Part shown: positions 54,234 through 64,000 of the stretch, piece after piece
Position numbering within the stretch: the first letter of the stretch is position 1
Layout: every line of letters starts with the position of its first letter
Source of the DNA: Atherinomorus stipes
Lineage: Eukaryota > Chordata > Actinopteri > Atheriniformes > Atherinidae
DNA: 64,000 bases
NCBI GenBank assembly: GCA_023101725.1
Contig: JALJCO010012682.1
Location: 124,001-188,000 of the forward strand
Direction of reading: 5' to 3'
The notes under the pieces: generated by a model
Databases searched by the model: none
The model's input: the letters and a program-made list of their open reading frames with translations, nothing else
What the model was told of the DNA's origin: nothing
Made by a program: the position numbers and the translations under genes

Positions 54234-57200
54234 CTCTATAAACATATAAAAAATAAATAACAAAAATAAATTAATACACAAATTATGTATAATGGTGGAA
54301 ATGATGGCGATGATGGAGGGTAAAGAAATGTGCTCCGTTAGTTCCTCATGGTAAATGGTGGGTTTACCATGTACTTCCCATGCTCAGCCAAGGCGTCAAG
54401 GCACCAAACTACTGTCTGAGTGCACAGGTTGGACTCTGAGTCGGTTAATAAACATGCCCAATCATGCTGCATTTTACAGGTTGATGTAGAGTAGTTCAGT
54501 CATTGTCATGCGTTTGGATACTTTGCATCATGCTCTCACAATCACCTCATTTTTATAAGATTCTCTTTGACCCGAACACAAGTTCACAGAGGGTCAAACG
54601 GCAGCTGAAAACACCAGCAGAAAAGCCAGTGGAAAAAGAAAGATGTATGTATGCATGTGCTGAATAAAAACGGAGTCTAAGCGCTTGTTGTGTACAAAAT
54701 TTATTTCATGCAAGGACTTGTATGTACATTTTTTTTTTATTTGAATACTTTTCTTTTGCATAAATGTAAAATACATGCATTTACCTTTCCCCAAGTAGAC
54801 CCACATCAGATTCTAGGTCGTATTGTACTTTTTTTTTTTTTTTTTTTTTTACCCATTTGAATTGCATGACCATATGATTCACTTGCATCTCTTCACATAA
54901 AATTGTCACAATTTTTCTTTTCTTTTTTTTTTTTTAAATATATAACGTTCATTAATTACCACAAGAGACATGACTTAAAATGTAAAACTGCTCATTTGGA
55001 ATAAGAACAATAATTAGATGAGTTGCTATAATCACTTTACTATATCTTCTCATAGAAATGAACATTTCTGATTGGTCTCTGTAAAATTTGATAAAGTGCC
55101 CTGAAAAACTTGTGCATAATTATCGGGAGAGTATCAATACATTTAACAGTATTGATGTTTTGTGTTGATAGACATCCATACAGCAGTATTGTAACAACTG
55201 GCTGTTCATAACTCCATATATTATGGTGCCTGGTCCCCTTTTATATTATTTTGTGCTTTAAAAAGAGCTGTGGACTGAAATATTTTCTCTCTCATTTTAT
55301 TGGCTCTTTATTTTCTCTTTCTTTTTTTGCCTTGTACTATGCATCCCACTACAGGTTACATCCTAGTATGTGTTCACTGGTGTAACAACAATAACCAAGA
55401 TGGCAATCTTGCCATGATTTAAAGTATGATTGTGGTGCAAAAGGTACAAGGTGCCCCTTTCTAAAATAAAGCTTTTGTTACACTGTTATGAGCATGGTAT
55501 AAGGAGTAATGATGCTACACTTGGAGCACGAGTGTAAATATCTTGTCAATTTATTCCTCACTTTTACTTTGCCTCTCCAGGTTTGAAGGCACCGTTGCTT
55601 TATGATTTATCAGTCCGGCATCAATTTAGCAGCACAGCAGTGACAGAATTTGCTGCAGATCATTTACACTGTTTAAAAACGCATAACTGCCAGTAAATAT
55701 AGTGGTATAAAAACTATTAATGCTCATAACAGCATTGGTTGGCTTTATGGCAGATTGTTCAAGTTAAATCACACTTTTACTTGGATGCCCCATTAATTTA
55801 ATACAAGAAAATAAATATATGAATTTGGGGAAAGGCAAAAAATGGCAGCTACATGGAAATCTCTGCTATGACTGAGTCTCTTGTAAAGCTGTCTCAGAAT
55901 GCATAAAAATGACAAAGCTTTGAAAGCTTTTCAAAGAAAAGTGTTTTTTTTTTTCTTACAGGTACTGCATTACAGTAAGCTTCTTGATGAACATAATTTC
56001 TCATGCAATTCATGCAAATGAACAGTTTTGGTTCTGTTGACAATAGATATATTAGTAGGAATTGTCATTATCTCCACATTGCATTGGACATCATGAACAT
56101 CATGTTCAAATGTTTTTTTAATGGCCACTCAGCTAACATTGAGTCTTCTCTAGATTGCACCCTCAGAATGCAAACGTCTCTACTTTGCAACGCACAAAGC
56201 ACTTAAGAGTTGCCTTAACAGATTTTAGATATGTTTAAAAGCCATGTATTAACGTCCAGCATACTATTAGCAGGGGTTACATCTCATGAAAGTTTCACAA
56301 AATTATTAAAAGCAAATGAGATAAAAGTTCTTAGCAGAAGAGTATGAGAGATCAAAAGCAACAGAGCAACAGGCAATGATGTAAACACAAGGGGGAAGCC
56401 TGCAGTAGAACAGTGCGTTGTCTGCAACTGAGGTGACCCATGCAGAGAGGCATGTGCCAATGTTGTCTACTCTAGGATATGATGACACACCCAAGGAGAA
56501 CACTTGGGAAGCTTGAGTATAAGCACAGTTAAGATACAATTGTTTTTCAAAAAATAAAGAGACAAAATGAGAGAAAAAAAAGCAGGAGCGAAGGCAAAAG
56601 TCAAAGCAAAATTTGACAGGAAAGATAAGGAGGAGGAGTGTGGACTGGCCTTCCAATGGCATTGTGTCTGCTACTCAACCATGCTACATAATGGATGGGA
56701 TGGGAGAATGTGAGTGCTGCATTAGACAGGGTGGGCTGCAGGGCAGGGCGGACACTGAGGACACTCCAGAGGCATCCCCGCTCATGCCAGACATGCTGTT
56801 AAGGCTCCAAGGCTTTTCATAACCTTCAGTTGAAAAACAGAGAACGTTCTGAGTACACTGCAGCACTGAATCCATGACAGAATGTTTTGATGCTCCTCAC
56901 TGCTAATACTACACCTGTTGCTTTCTTGTTTTTGTCTCCAAAAAAAACAGGTCAACACAGACATGAGACAGATTATTATTCTCCATGCATTGAGTGCATT
57001 AGGAGTACAACAGCATGCACCGGGTGGTACTGGAATGGTTTGGAGTATAACACTGTAAAAAAAAAAAACTCAGAAAATGTAGGCACCTCAGGCAGGGAAT
57101 GTATAATCAGCTACAGGTAGAATTTCATACTGTGTGCACTTTACTGCACACGGCCTTACGGCACTTTTGTAAAATCAATATTCAATTCAAAATATAGATT

Positions 57201-57853
57201 ATGTAAACTTTTTTTCAGAGTTTTGAATAAGAAAATTAAAATTACCCATGTCATCTTTATAGTAATGATAATACGTAACATTAGCAGTCCTCCATTTGTG
57301 TTGTGCTCCTTCACCATACTGATAGCACCCATCAGCAAGACACTTCATGCACCGTTATGGTCAAGAGGAATGTACTCGTAAGTCAGGATCCCAAATGATA
57401 ATTATCATTAAAACACATATACATACATGATACACATGTAGCACATAAATACTTTCTTAGGCTTATAAGACAACACATTCTAGATCATATAAATCTTGAA
57501 AATAGCTTTCTTACTGGTAAATAAATAGGGGTATTCCATTATGGTATCAAAAAATATATTATGTAGATGTTGACAATAATTCTTGACATTTGTGGTGATT
57601 GTGCTTGGCTTTAACGTATGCTGTTGTGAGTTAGAATAAAAAGAATCCCCAGCAGAATGATTAAGGGAAAGCAGCTGCTGTGAGAGTGTGTGTGAGGGTT
57701 GTGGGAAGAGGTTTGTCATTGCATGTCAGTGTGTGTTTGTGAAAAACTGAGGTGTAACACTCAGTGACGAGACAACGAAGGGTGTTTCCTGTCTACCATC
57801 TACAGGGTGTCAGTGTTTCGGGGGGGCCTGTGATTGGCTGTTGCTGTACGTAC
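54234..57853 (-). other. Probable last intron of KCNC1
   Basis: 3.6 kb without a recognised exon. I looked for a counterpart of the human Kv3.1b tail ([21 protein letters not shown] region) and did not find one. T runs lie at 54830-54850 and 54925-54935. Confidence 0.4.
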
Positions 57854-60800
57854 CCCTCCTCACTCTCCCCCCTGTGTGGTTGGGGCATTCAGCAGTGGTG
57901 ACCAGGAAGCAGGGCCGCTCTCTCTCGCTGGGGCTGAAGATTTCCTCTGGAGATATGGCCTGGTCTATATGGGGGCAATCTTCATTAGCCAGAGCTGCGT
58001 TTGCCGCCTCGCCGTTCAGCTTGGAGTCTTGAGATAATAAAGAAAACAAGCAAACAAAAGCATCTGGTTTCAGTCTGTCTTTTTTTCCTACTCAACACCT
58101 TATGCACTCGGGGATTCACCCGAGCATTAACAGGGGTTGTGTAGCTGCTGTCTGATGTTTACCTTGAACTCCTTTGAGGAAATCCCATTTGCATTTTATT
58201 GCAAACTGTATCAAATGTCAATATATGTTTGCACTAGCATCACCAGAGGGGCGTCAAGGTTTTTTCTGACATCTACTTATGTTGTCCTTAACGTTACAAA
58301 TGCATCCTCTCTGTTAGCCTTAAGAGAGAGGAGGAGTGAATCACTGCATTAAGAAGTGCAAAATCAATAACAAGATTACTCAGGGTCTATCTCAGTCTCT
58401 CTATTGTCCTATTCAGAGTCAAATGTGCTTTTCATTACATATTTTATTGACTGATCTCAGGAATTCATTTGTTCAATCTCATGACTGAATCATTGGTTGA
58501 TTAAAGTCTGGGAAGAGATAAACAGCTGATAGTGATAAGGCAGTTCCAGGAGGACAGGAAAGTAGTGACACAACACTGTATCAGAATGAGTGTCATGCTC
58601 GTGTCTTACCTTGAAATTTGATCTCGAAAACATCGTCATGGGCAATTGGGCTCGGATGCTGGGAGCTGATGCTTGACTTACAGTAGTTAGGAGAGCCTGG
58701 CTGGGGTGCCCGAGGGATGTGCCTGTTTTTTTTCTTTGGTAGTTTCTGTTTTGCCATGGCCAGCGAGTAATACATTCCAAAGTTGTTGACAATCACAGGG
58801 ACGGGCATGGCAATGGTCAGCACGCCTGCCAAGGCGCACAGAGCTCCAACCAGCATACCGAAGGTCGTTTGAGGGTACATATCTCCGTAGCCAAGGGTCG
58901 TCATGGTCACCACAGCCCACCAGAATCCAATTGGGATGTTCTTGAATTGTGTGTGATCGCTGGCTCCTGGGTCGTTGGGGTTAGCGCCAATCCGTTCAGC
59001 ATAGTAGATCATCGTGGCAAAAATGAGGACACCGAGGGCAAGGAAAATGATGAGGAGAAGGAACTCATTGGTGCTGGCCCTCAGAGTATGGCCCAGCACA
59101 CGCAGGCCCACAAAGTGACGGGTCAGCTTGAAGATACGCAGGATCCGCACAAAGCGGACCACTCTTAGGAAACCCAGCACATCCTTAGCTGCTTTGGAGG
59201 AGAGCCCACTGAGACCCACCTCTAGGTAGAACGGGAGGATGGCCACAAAGTCAATTATGTTGAGAGTGTTGCGGATGAAATCAAATTTATTTGGACAGAA
59301 AGTTATTCGCATTAGAAATTCAAAGGTAAACCACACCACACAAACGCCTTCAATGTAGGTGAGGTAGGGAGCAGTCTCAGTCTCCTGGTAGGTGTTAATC
59401 ACTGTCATATTGCCCACCTGCTCCTCTTCAGTGCGGTTCATGATCGGGTTGAAGGCCTCATGGGTCTCCAGACAGAAAGTGGTGATGGACACCAGAATGA
59501 AGAACAATGAGGCCAGAGCTATCCACTGAGCAGGAAAAAGATGGGATGCAGTTGAAGAAAAGGAGAAGGGAGGGGGGGGGGGGGGGGGGGGGGGACAGAG
59601 AGGAGAATGAGCACAGTAACACAGGCAGTGTAATCAAGCTTGACAGTCTTAACAGCCGTTCTTAGTAGGACACAATGCAATTCAATCTATTATCTCAGAC
59701 AATGGCATCTACTGTTTGACAGTGACATTGGCATTCCATCCCCATGTGTGTCTCGACTGTCATTGTAAAAGGGACGATCAGTACGAGCTTGCTCTTCCTC
59801 CCCACATCTCTGCTGTCTCTCAAGGTCATGGCATTTTCATGGGTGTGCTACATGCAGAATTGTAAAGAGCCAATAGCAGCAGCAGAAGAAGCAAACAGGA
59901 CATCAGCGTCAACCCTCTTGACTAAATTTAGCTGGGGCTCTTCCCTTTAGCACCATCACAACAGAAGGTCTTCCCTACACAAGGTCATACTGCCCAGATT
60001 ATCAACTCCTGGGAATCACTCGGAGCTTTGACAAGCCCATATTTCCCCTAATGGCAAAATAGTACTTGAGCCTTCATTATGTATTGATTAAATGATCAAA
60101 TTTCATCACATTCAGTTTCAGAGATTTCTGATACATACTACACATGAGTGTAACAGATACAGTACCCCCCCCCCCCCCCGACTGCTGCTGAGTCCTGATG
60201 ATATTGTCCTCTTATGACACTTTGTTTTTTTACAGTTTGTTTCATTGCTTGTGGTTGTTACTGTACACTCAGAGAGAGAACTGCTGCAACAGGCAGGAGA
60301 AGAAGTACATATTCTTTGCCTTTCAAAGTTTCAAAATAAAGAAAATATTGAACATTTTAAAAGCCTTTTCACTCTTTTGTGGAGGGAACATGTTCTACTA
60401 TCCTAATGTTTCAGTTTATTCAAGTTTTCAAAAACAAATTCATGCACATGTCTCTTTAGTTCCTACCAGAGTATTTTAGTTAGGTTGAGGTCTGAACTTT
60501 GAGCCATTGCAACGCATTCATTTTTTCCCCTTCTTCAGTCGTTTTGTTGTAGATTTATTAATGGCCTGTTTCCTGACCCAGTTTCAGCCAAGTAGTACAA
60601 CGTGAGGCAATATGTGATTGCATCACATTTGACTTTAGAAAATTTTAGCTTATAGTGGAGTTAAGAACTCACATAACACAAAACAGCAAGGTGTCTACAA
60701 CATGTGGCTGTACTTCAGTTCAAGCCCAAATGAACTTTCTTCATTTTAACATGCTTGCTGAGGCCTGTAGAGTCTGAGATCTAGCTTTTGGATTTTTAAA

Positions 60801-63800
60801 ACTTCTCCGAGCATCACATGGTCTGGCTTAGGGATTAACTTGCAGGGATCTCCATTCCAGGGAAGATGAGCAATTGTGATTTTCACATGCCAATATAACC
60901 TTTTCCAGGCTGAGAAGCAGCATCAGTATCTTCTCTGAGATCATTGCTAATGTATTTTCTTTCTGGTATTGTGTTAGCACAACTGAATGCTGCAGTTCAA
61001 CAAGCTGAAAAACATTCGCTTTGTAGAGGTGCTCACACAAGTTGATGATCAGTTTATGAAGTGCTTTTGATTAGCAGCACCTGGCAACATTCATATTACC
61101 TTAATTCCTATAGAAGCATTGAGGTTGTTAAATTTTCACACATTCTGCATTTTGCTTTAGTTTTGATTCTGTATGTTATGTCCCATGGTAAAAAAAAAAA
61201 AACAAAAAAAAAAACAGTTTATATCTTATTACGTCCCGATACATTAAACCATGCCACTGGAGAAAGTTGTACTTTCTTTTTCACATGACCTAACACATGA
61301 CTTAGAATCTGAGTTGAATGGACAGGAAAGCAAAGAGAAGAAAACAATCCTATGAAATGCAAAAGTTGGATCAATAACATTCTGTTCTTGCATGAAAATG
61401 TCTTTAAGTGAGTCTTTGTAGTGCCTCTTAAACTAATGCACAGCCTTGTTGTGTAGCAGGAAAGAGTAATGAAGGACTTGAGGGAAGGTGTTATGTGGAA
61501 ATGGACAGGTCCAGGCATGAAGTCTTCTGTGTATTCCACTGAGTGAAGGAAACTGCCAGCTCTGCAGCTACATCCATTCATAGTGAAGTATACATGCAGC
61601 ACAAGATGGAAAACAGGCCCTCATTATAACAGCTCATCACTGGCAATTCATTGCTTTGTTTGGAGGAAATCACTGCTGTTTATGAATGTCTGCTTCCCTT
61701 CCATGTTAGTATAATAGTCCAGGGGGGAAACTGTGTTTTGACTCCAGAACACTGACTTCTGCTGTTGTTTTTTTTGTTTTGTTTTGTTTTATTTTGTTTA
61801 AAGATGTGTATAAATTGCAGGTACTGTGCATTGCACATGACTGATGATGAAGGAAATCAAATGCAGAGTTATGTGTGTGCTTGTCAAGCTGATGATGCTC
61901 AGCTTTTGTTGATACAAGGCATGAGAGATTTTGAAGCATTAACAAGTACTGGTGTTATATCAGATTGCATAATATTGTTGTTTTGTCCACCCCCTCTAAA
62001 GTATGTTCAGTACAAAATAACATGTATTCCCTAGACCTAACACAATCCAGTTCAGCTGCACTGCAGAAAGTAACCTCAATAATACAGCTTGGAGGAAAAA
62101 AATATCTTTAGATTTTGGACTGTTACACAGAAAAATAGAAAATAAAAATAATATAATCAAAGTAATGCTTATTCACAGCCTTAAATTACAAGAGTGCATG
62201 AGAAATAATCAAACTACCATGCCAACTCCAGTGTGTTAAAACCCTTTTCCTGGTGAGCTACTTTCATTTTGTCCTCAAACACAGTGTGACTTGTCAGCTT
62301 TCTGAGCATCCCACTCTTCATATCGCTAAACAAACACTGCATCTCATCGGACAGCCTTTTAAATTATGCGTCTTTGTGACAGTCAGGAACAGAGTGGACT
62401 TGAGGGAGAGTGACTGGCAAGAAATGGTTTGCTCCTTACTGGCTAATTCTCATTGTTGCTGCCAAGCCACAGGCCTCCAGTTGTATGCAGTGACAAGGCC
62501 TTTCCTCTGATGTATTCACTGCGAATAGAGTCTGTAATTAACTCTGAAACTCACGTCTAATTAATCTTCTTGCCAGTCTTGGTGGAGCTCTGTCAATCCC
62601 CATTCTTGTTATGCTTATTGTTAAATGTGGGGCACGTCTGAGTTTTTAGCTTGGGGTGATTTTTCTTGCATGTAGAAGATTAAATTTGCAAGTATATGTG
62701 TATTGTGGGGTTACACTGCTTTACAAACAAGAGCAGGAGCGTGTCAATATATGCTGGATAACTGTGTGATAACTAAATACATTAAATTGTTTCTACACAT
62801 GCCAAAACAGCATGCAGCACAGTCGTAAAAAACCCACTAAAAAAGCAAAAGGTGCAGGTCATTGCCTCCAATTAGAGGCATTATGCCCAGATGGAAAAGT
62901 GCCCGTAACCAAATTGGAAAATGTCACCTCTAACAGCAACCTCATTTTTGTCTGGAGGTCTGCCACAAATATTCTGGTGGTGCCAAAGAGCTGGTTTAAT
63001 GTCTAGCTGGCCTATTTAATCAAAGAGCCAGCAAGCTCAGGGATCCATGTGCCCTGGAAATATCAGTTCAAAGATCAGAGGGAGTCGGAACAAGTTTCTA
63101 TATCTTCTGATACAAGACAGTGATGATTACCGAACTTAATTGTTTTTGCTCATGAGGATGATTTTTTTTGTCTTTTCTTCCTCACGCCTCCTCTTTACTT
63201 GTGCTCTCGTATTGACTTCCCATGAAGACCCCTGAGAGTGCAATGCAATGTCATAAACAGCCCCTCAAGCTCATCAGCTTTTGCAGTCATCATCAAGGAG
63301 CAGAGGTACTAAAATTCACAGGTGCATTCCTTTTTATGAGCTAAAACCAATTAAACGTTGTCAGAACATATTTGGCTTAAATGTGCCTGAGATAATTGAT
63401 CATAAATTCCTTAAACTCGATTTATTAACGATGCCAGAAGTTGCCAGAAGGTATCTTAAAAACAACTCACCCTTGCATATTTAGAAGAGTAAGGGTCCTC
63501 AAACAGAGCCCAAACACGTTTCTGCCACCGGCTCCACAGGTTGCCACTCCTGACATCAGGTGAGTCCCCCTGTGCCAGCCTCCTCGTCATTTCATCTACA
63601 TCATCCTCAGTAGCAGCATGGTCCTGTTCGGGCTCCGGATCTTCGCTCCCCAGGTCTAACAGGCCCCCTCCGCCGAAACTATCAAGGGCCTCTTCTGCCT
63701 CCCGGTGCTGACGATAGGTCATCCAACAGCATGGCTCCACGTCTGTCTCATCAATGCCCCAGAAGGCCAGTTCCTCCTCATAGAGGGGCCCGCAGACATC

Positions 63801-64000
63801 AGCCGGGCAGTGTAGTTTGCCTGTCCTGTAGTAATTAAGGATATGTGCAAAAACGCCAGGGTGGCGGTCGAAGAAAAATTCCTCGATCTTGGCATCATAG
63901 TCAAAGTGGTTGGGTGCATCAGGCTCGGCCAGCCAGGATAAACGAGTGCCAGGTAGGGTGCGCAGGGTGCTGCGGTATGTCTGATGTCTGATCCCTCCCA
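57854..64000 (-). CDS. kcnc1: Kv3.1 voltage-gated potassium channel; N-terminal residues outside window
   Basis: Fast, high-threshold delayed-rectifier K+ channel of rapidly firing neurons. Exons, 5' to 3': 64000-63471 (continues past the window), 59525-58610, 58027-57854; the donor GTACGT after 57854 implies a further exon. Exon 1 encodes the T1/BTB domain from [19 protein letters not shown] to [20 protein letters not shown] and an acidic linker. Exon 2 encodes S1 ([16 protein letters not shown]), S2 ([14 protein letters not shown]), S3 ([17 protein letters not shown]), S4 with regular arginines ([20 protein letters not shown]), S5, the pore [12 protein letters not shown] and S6 with PVPVIVNNF. 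Exon 3 encodes the Kv3.1b-type tail [24 protein letters not shown]1 rather than KCNC2-4 is supported by the [16 protein letters not shown] tail, exon 3 and the SERGEF neighbour. About a dozen N-terminal residues are missing. Confidence 0.95.
58028..58609 (-). other. KCNC1 intron 2
   Basis: About 580 bases between the channel-core exon and the Kv3.1b-tail exon. If the exon 2 frame is read through the donor it gives GKTRA and a stop, so intron retention would truncate the tail. No Kv3.1a-like alternative tail was recognised. Confidence 0.4.
59526..63470 (-). other. KCNC1 intron 1
   Basis: A 3.9-kb intron at the position, after the T1 domain and linker and just before S1, where Kv3 genes are split. 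It contains a G run of about 23 (59572-59594), a C run of about 17 (60163-60179) and a repeat relic at 60470-60620. No exon-like sequence was recognised. Confidence 0.6.
60470..60620. repeat. Interspersed DNA-repeat relic in KCNC1 intron 1
   Basis: GGTTGAGGTCTGAACTTTGA with GCCATTGCAACGCATTCATT, CGTTTTGTTGTAGATTTATT and CCTGACCCAGTTTCAGCCAA parallels words at 28280-28380 in SAAL1 intron 12, in the same order. Both are probably old copies of one fish repeat family. Confidence 0.4.

Noticed and set aside
54338..54472. Minus-strand 44-codon ORF (MQHDWACLL start, HGKYMVNPPF near its end) inside the probable last KCNC1 intron
   Set aside because: It looked at first like the Kv3.1b tail because of KYM, but neither the surrounding residues nor a splice acceptor in the right phase supports it.
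58869..59168. 99-codon plus-strand ORF opposite KCNC1 exon 2
   Set aside because: Shadow of the conserved channel coding sequence in the antisense frame.

Overview
The window is nuclear DNA from a ray-finned (teleost) fish. Five vertebrate genes are present as short exons with GT/AG introns, and the spaces between them are filled with fish-type Tc1/mariner, hAT and LINE remnants, tRNA-derived SINE pieces and microsatellites. No tRNA, rRNA, CRISPR, viral or prokaryotic feature was seen. All gene structures were worked out by hand from splice signals, reading phase and recalled family sequences; no alignment was run.

Layout. (1) 143-1749: a decayed Tc1-like transposon with intact ends. (2) 2647-12988, minus strand: the 5' 24 coding exons of a gel-forming mucin (MUC2/MUC5 type) covering signal peptide, D1, D2, D' and D3; the rest of the gene lies beyond base 1. 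(3) 13830-18500: a second Tc1-like element broken open by several nested insertions, including a 1.4-kb inverted-repeat element, a 206-bp foldback and a 90-bp miniature element. (4) 21495-28908, plus: SAAL1, complete, 13 coding exons (469 aa), with two hAT elements back to back in its third intron. (5) 35969-40733, plus: tryptophan hydroxylase 1 (TPH1), complete, 11 exons (480 aa). (6) 43560-51678, plus: SERGEF (RCC1-like DelGEF), complete, 11 exons (406 aa). (7) 57854-64000, minus: KCNC1 (Kv3.1), lacking its first residues (beyond base 64000); a possible last exon lies near 54.2 kb.

SAAL1-TPH1-SERGEF-KCNC1, with KCNC1 convergent to the other three, is the order and relative orientation I recall from human 11p15.1, so this is a conserved synteny block. 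The mucin is divergent from SAAL1 across about 8.5 kb of transposon-rich DNA. The genes are not a functional operon: they encode a secreted mucus protein, a cell-proliferation-associated ARM-like protein, the rate-limiting enzyme of serotonin/melatonin synthesis, an exocyst-linked RCC1 protein and a fast-spiking potassium channel.

The most unusual material is the nested transposon cluster at 13.8-18.5 kb, the G-rich low-complexity tracts inside three transposon copies, the SAAL1 start codon on a four-base coding exon, and an arginine/serine motif at the TPH1 N-terminus resembling the kinase site of TPH2.
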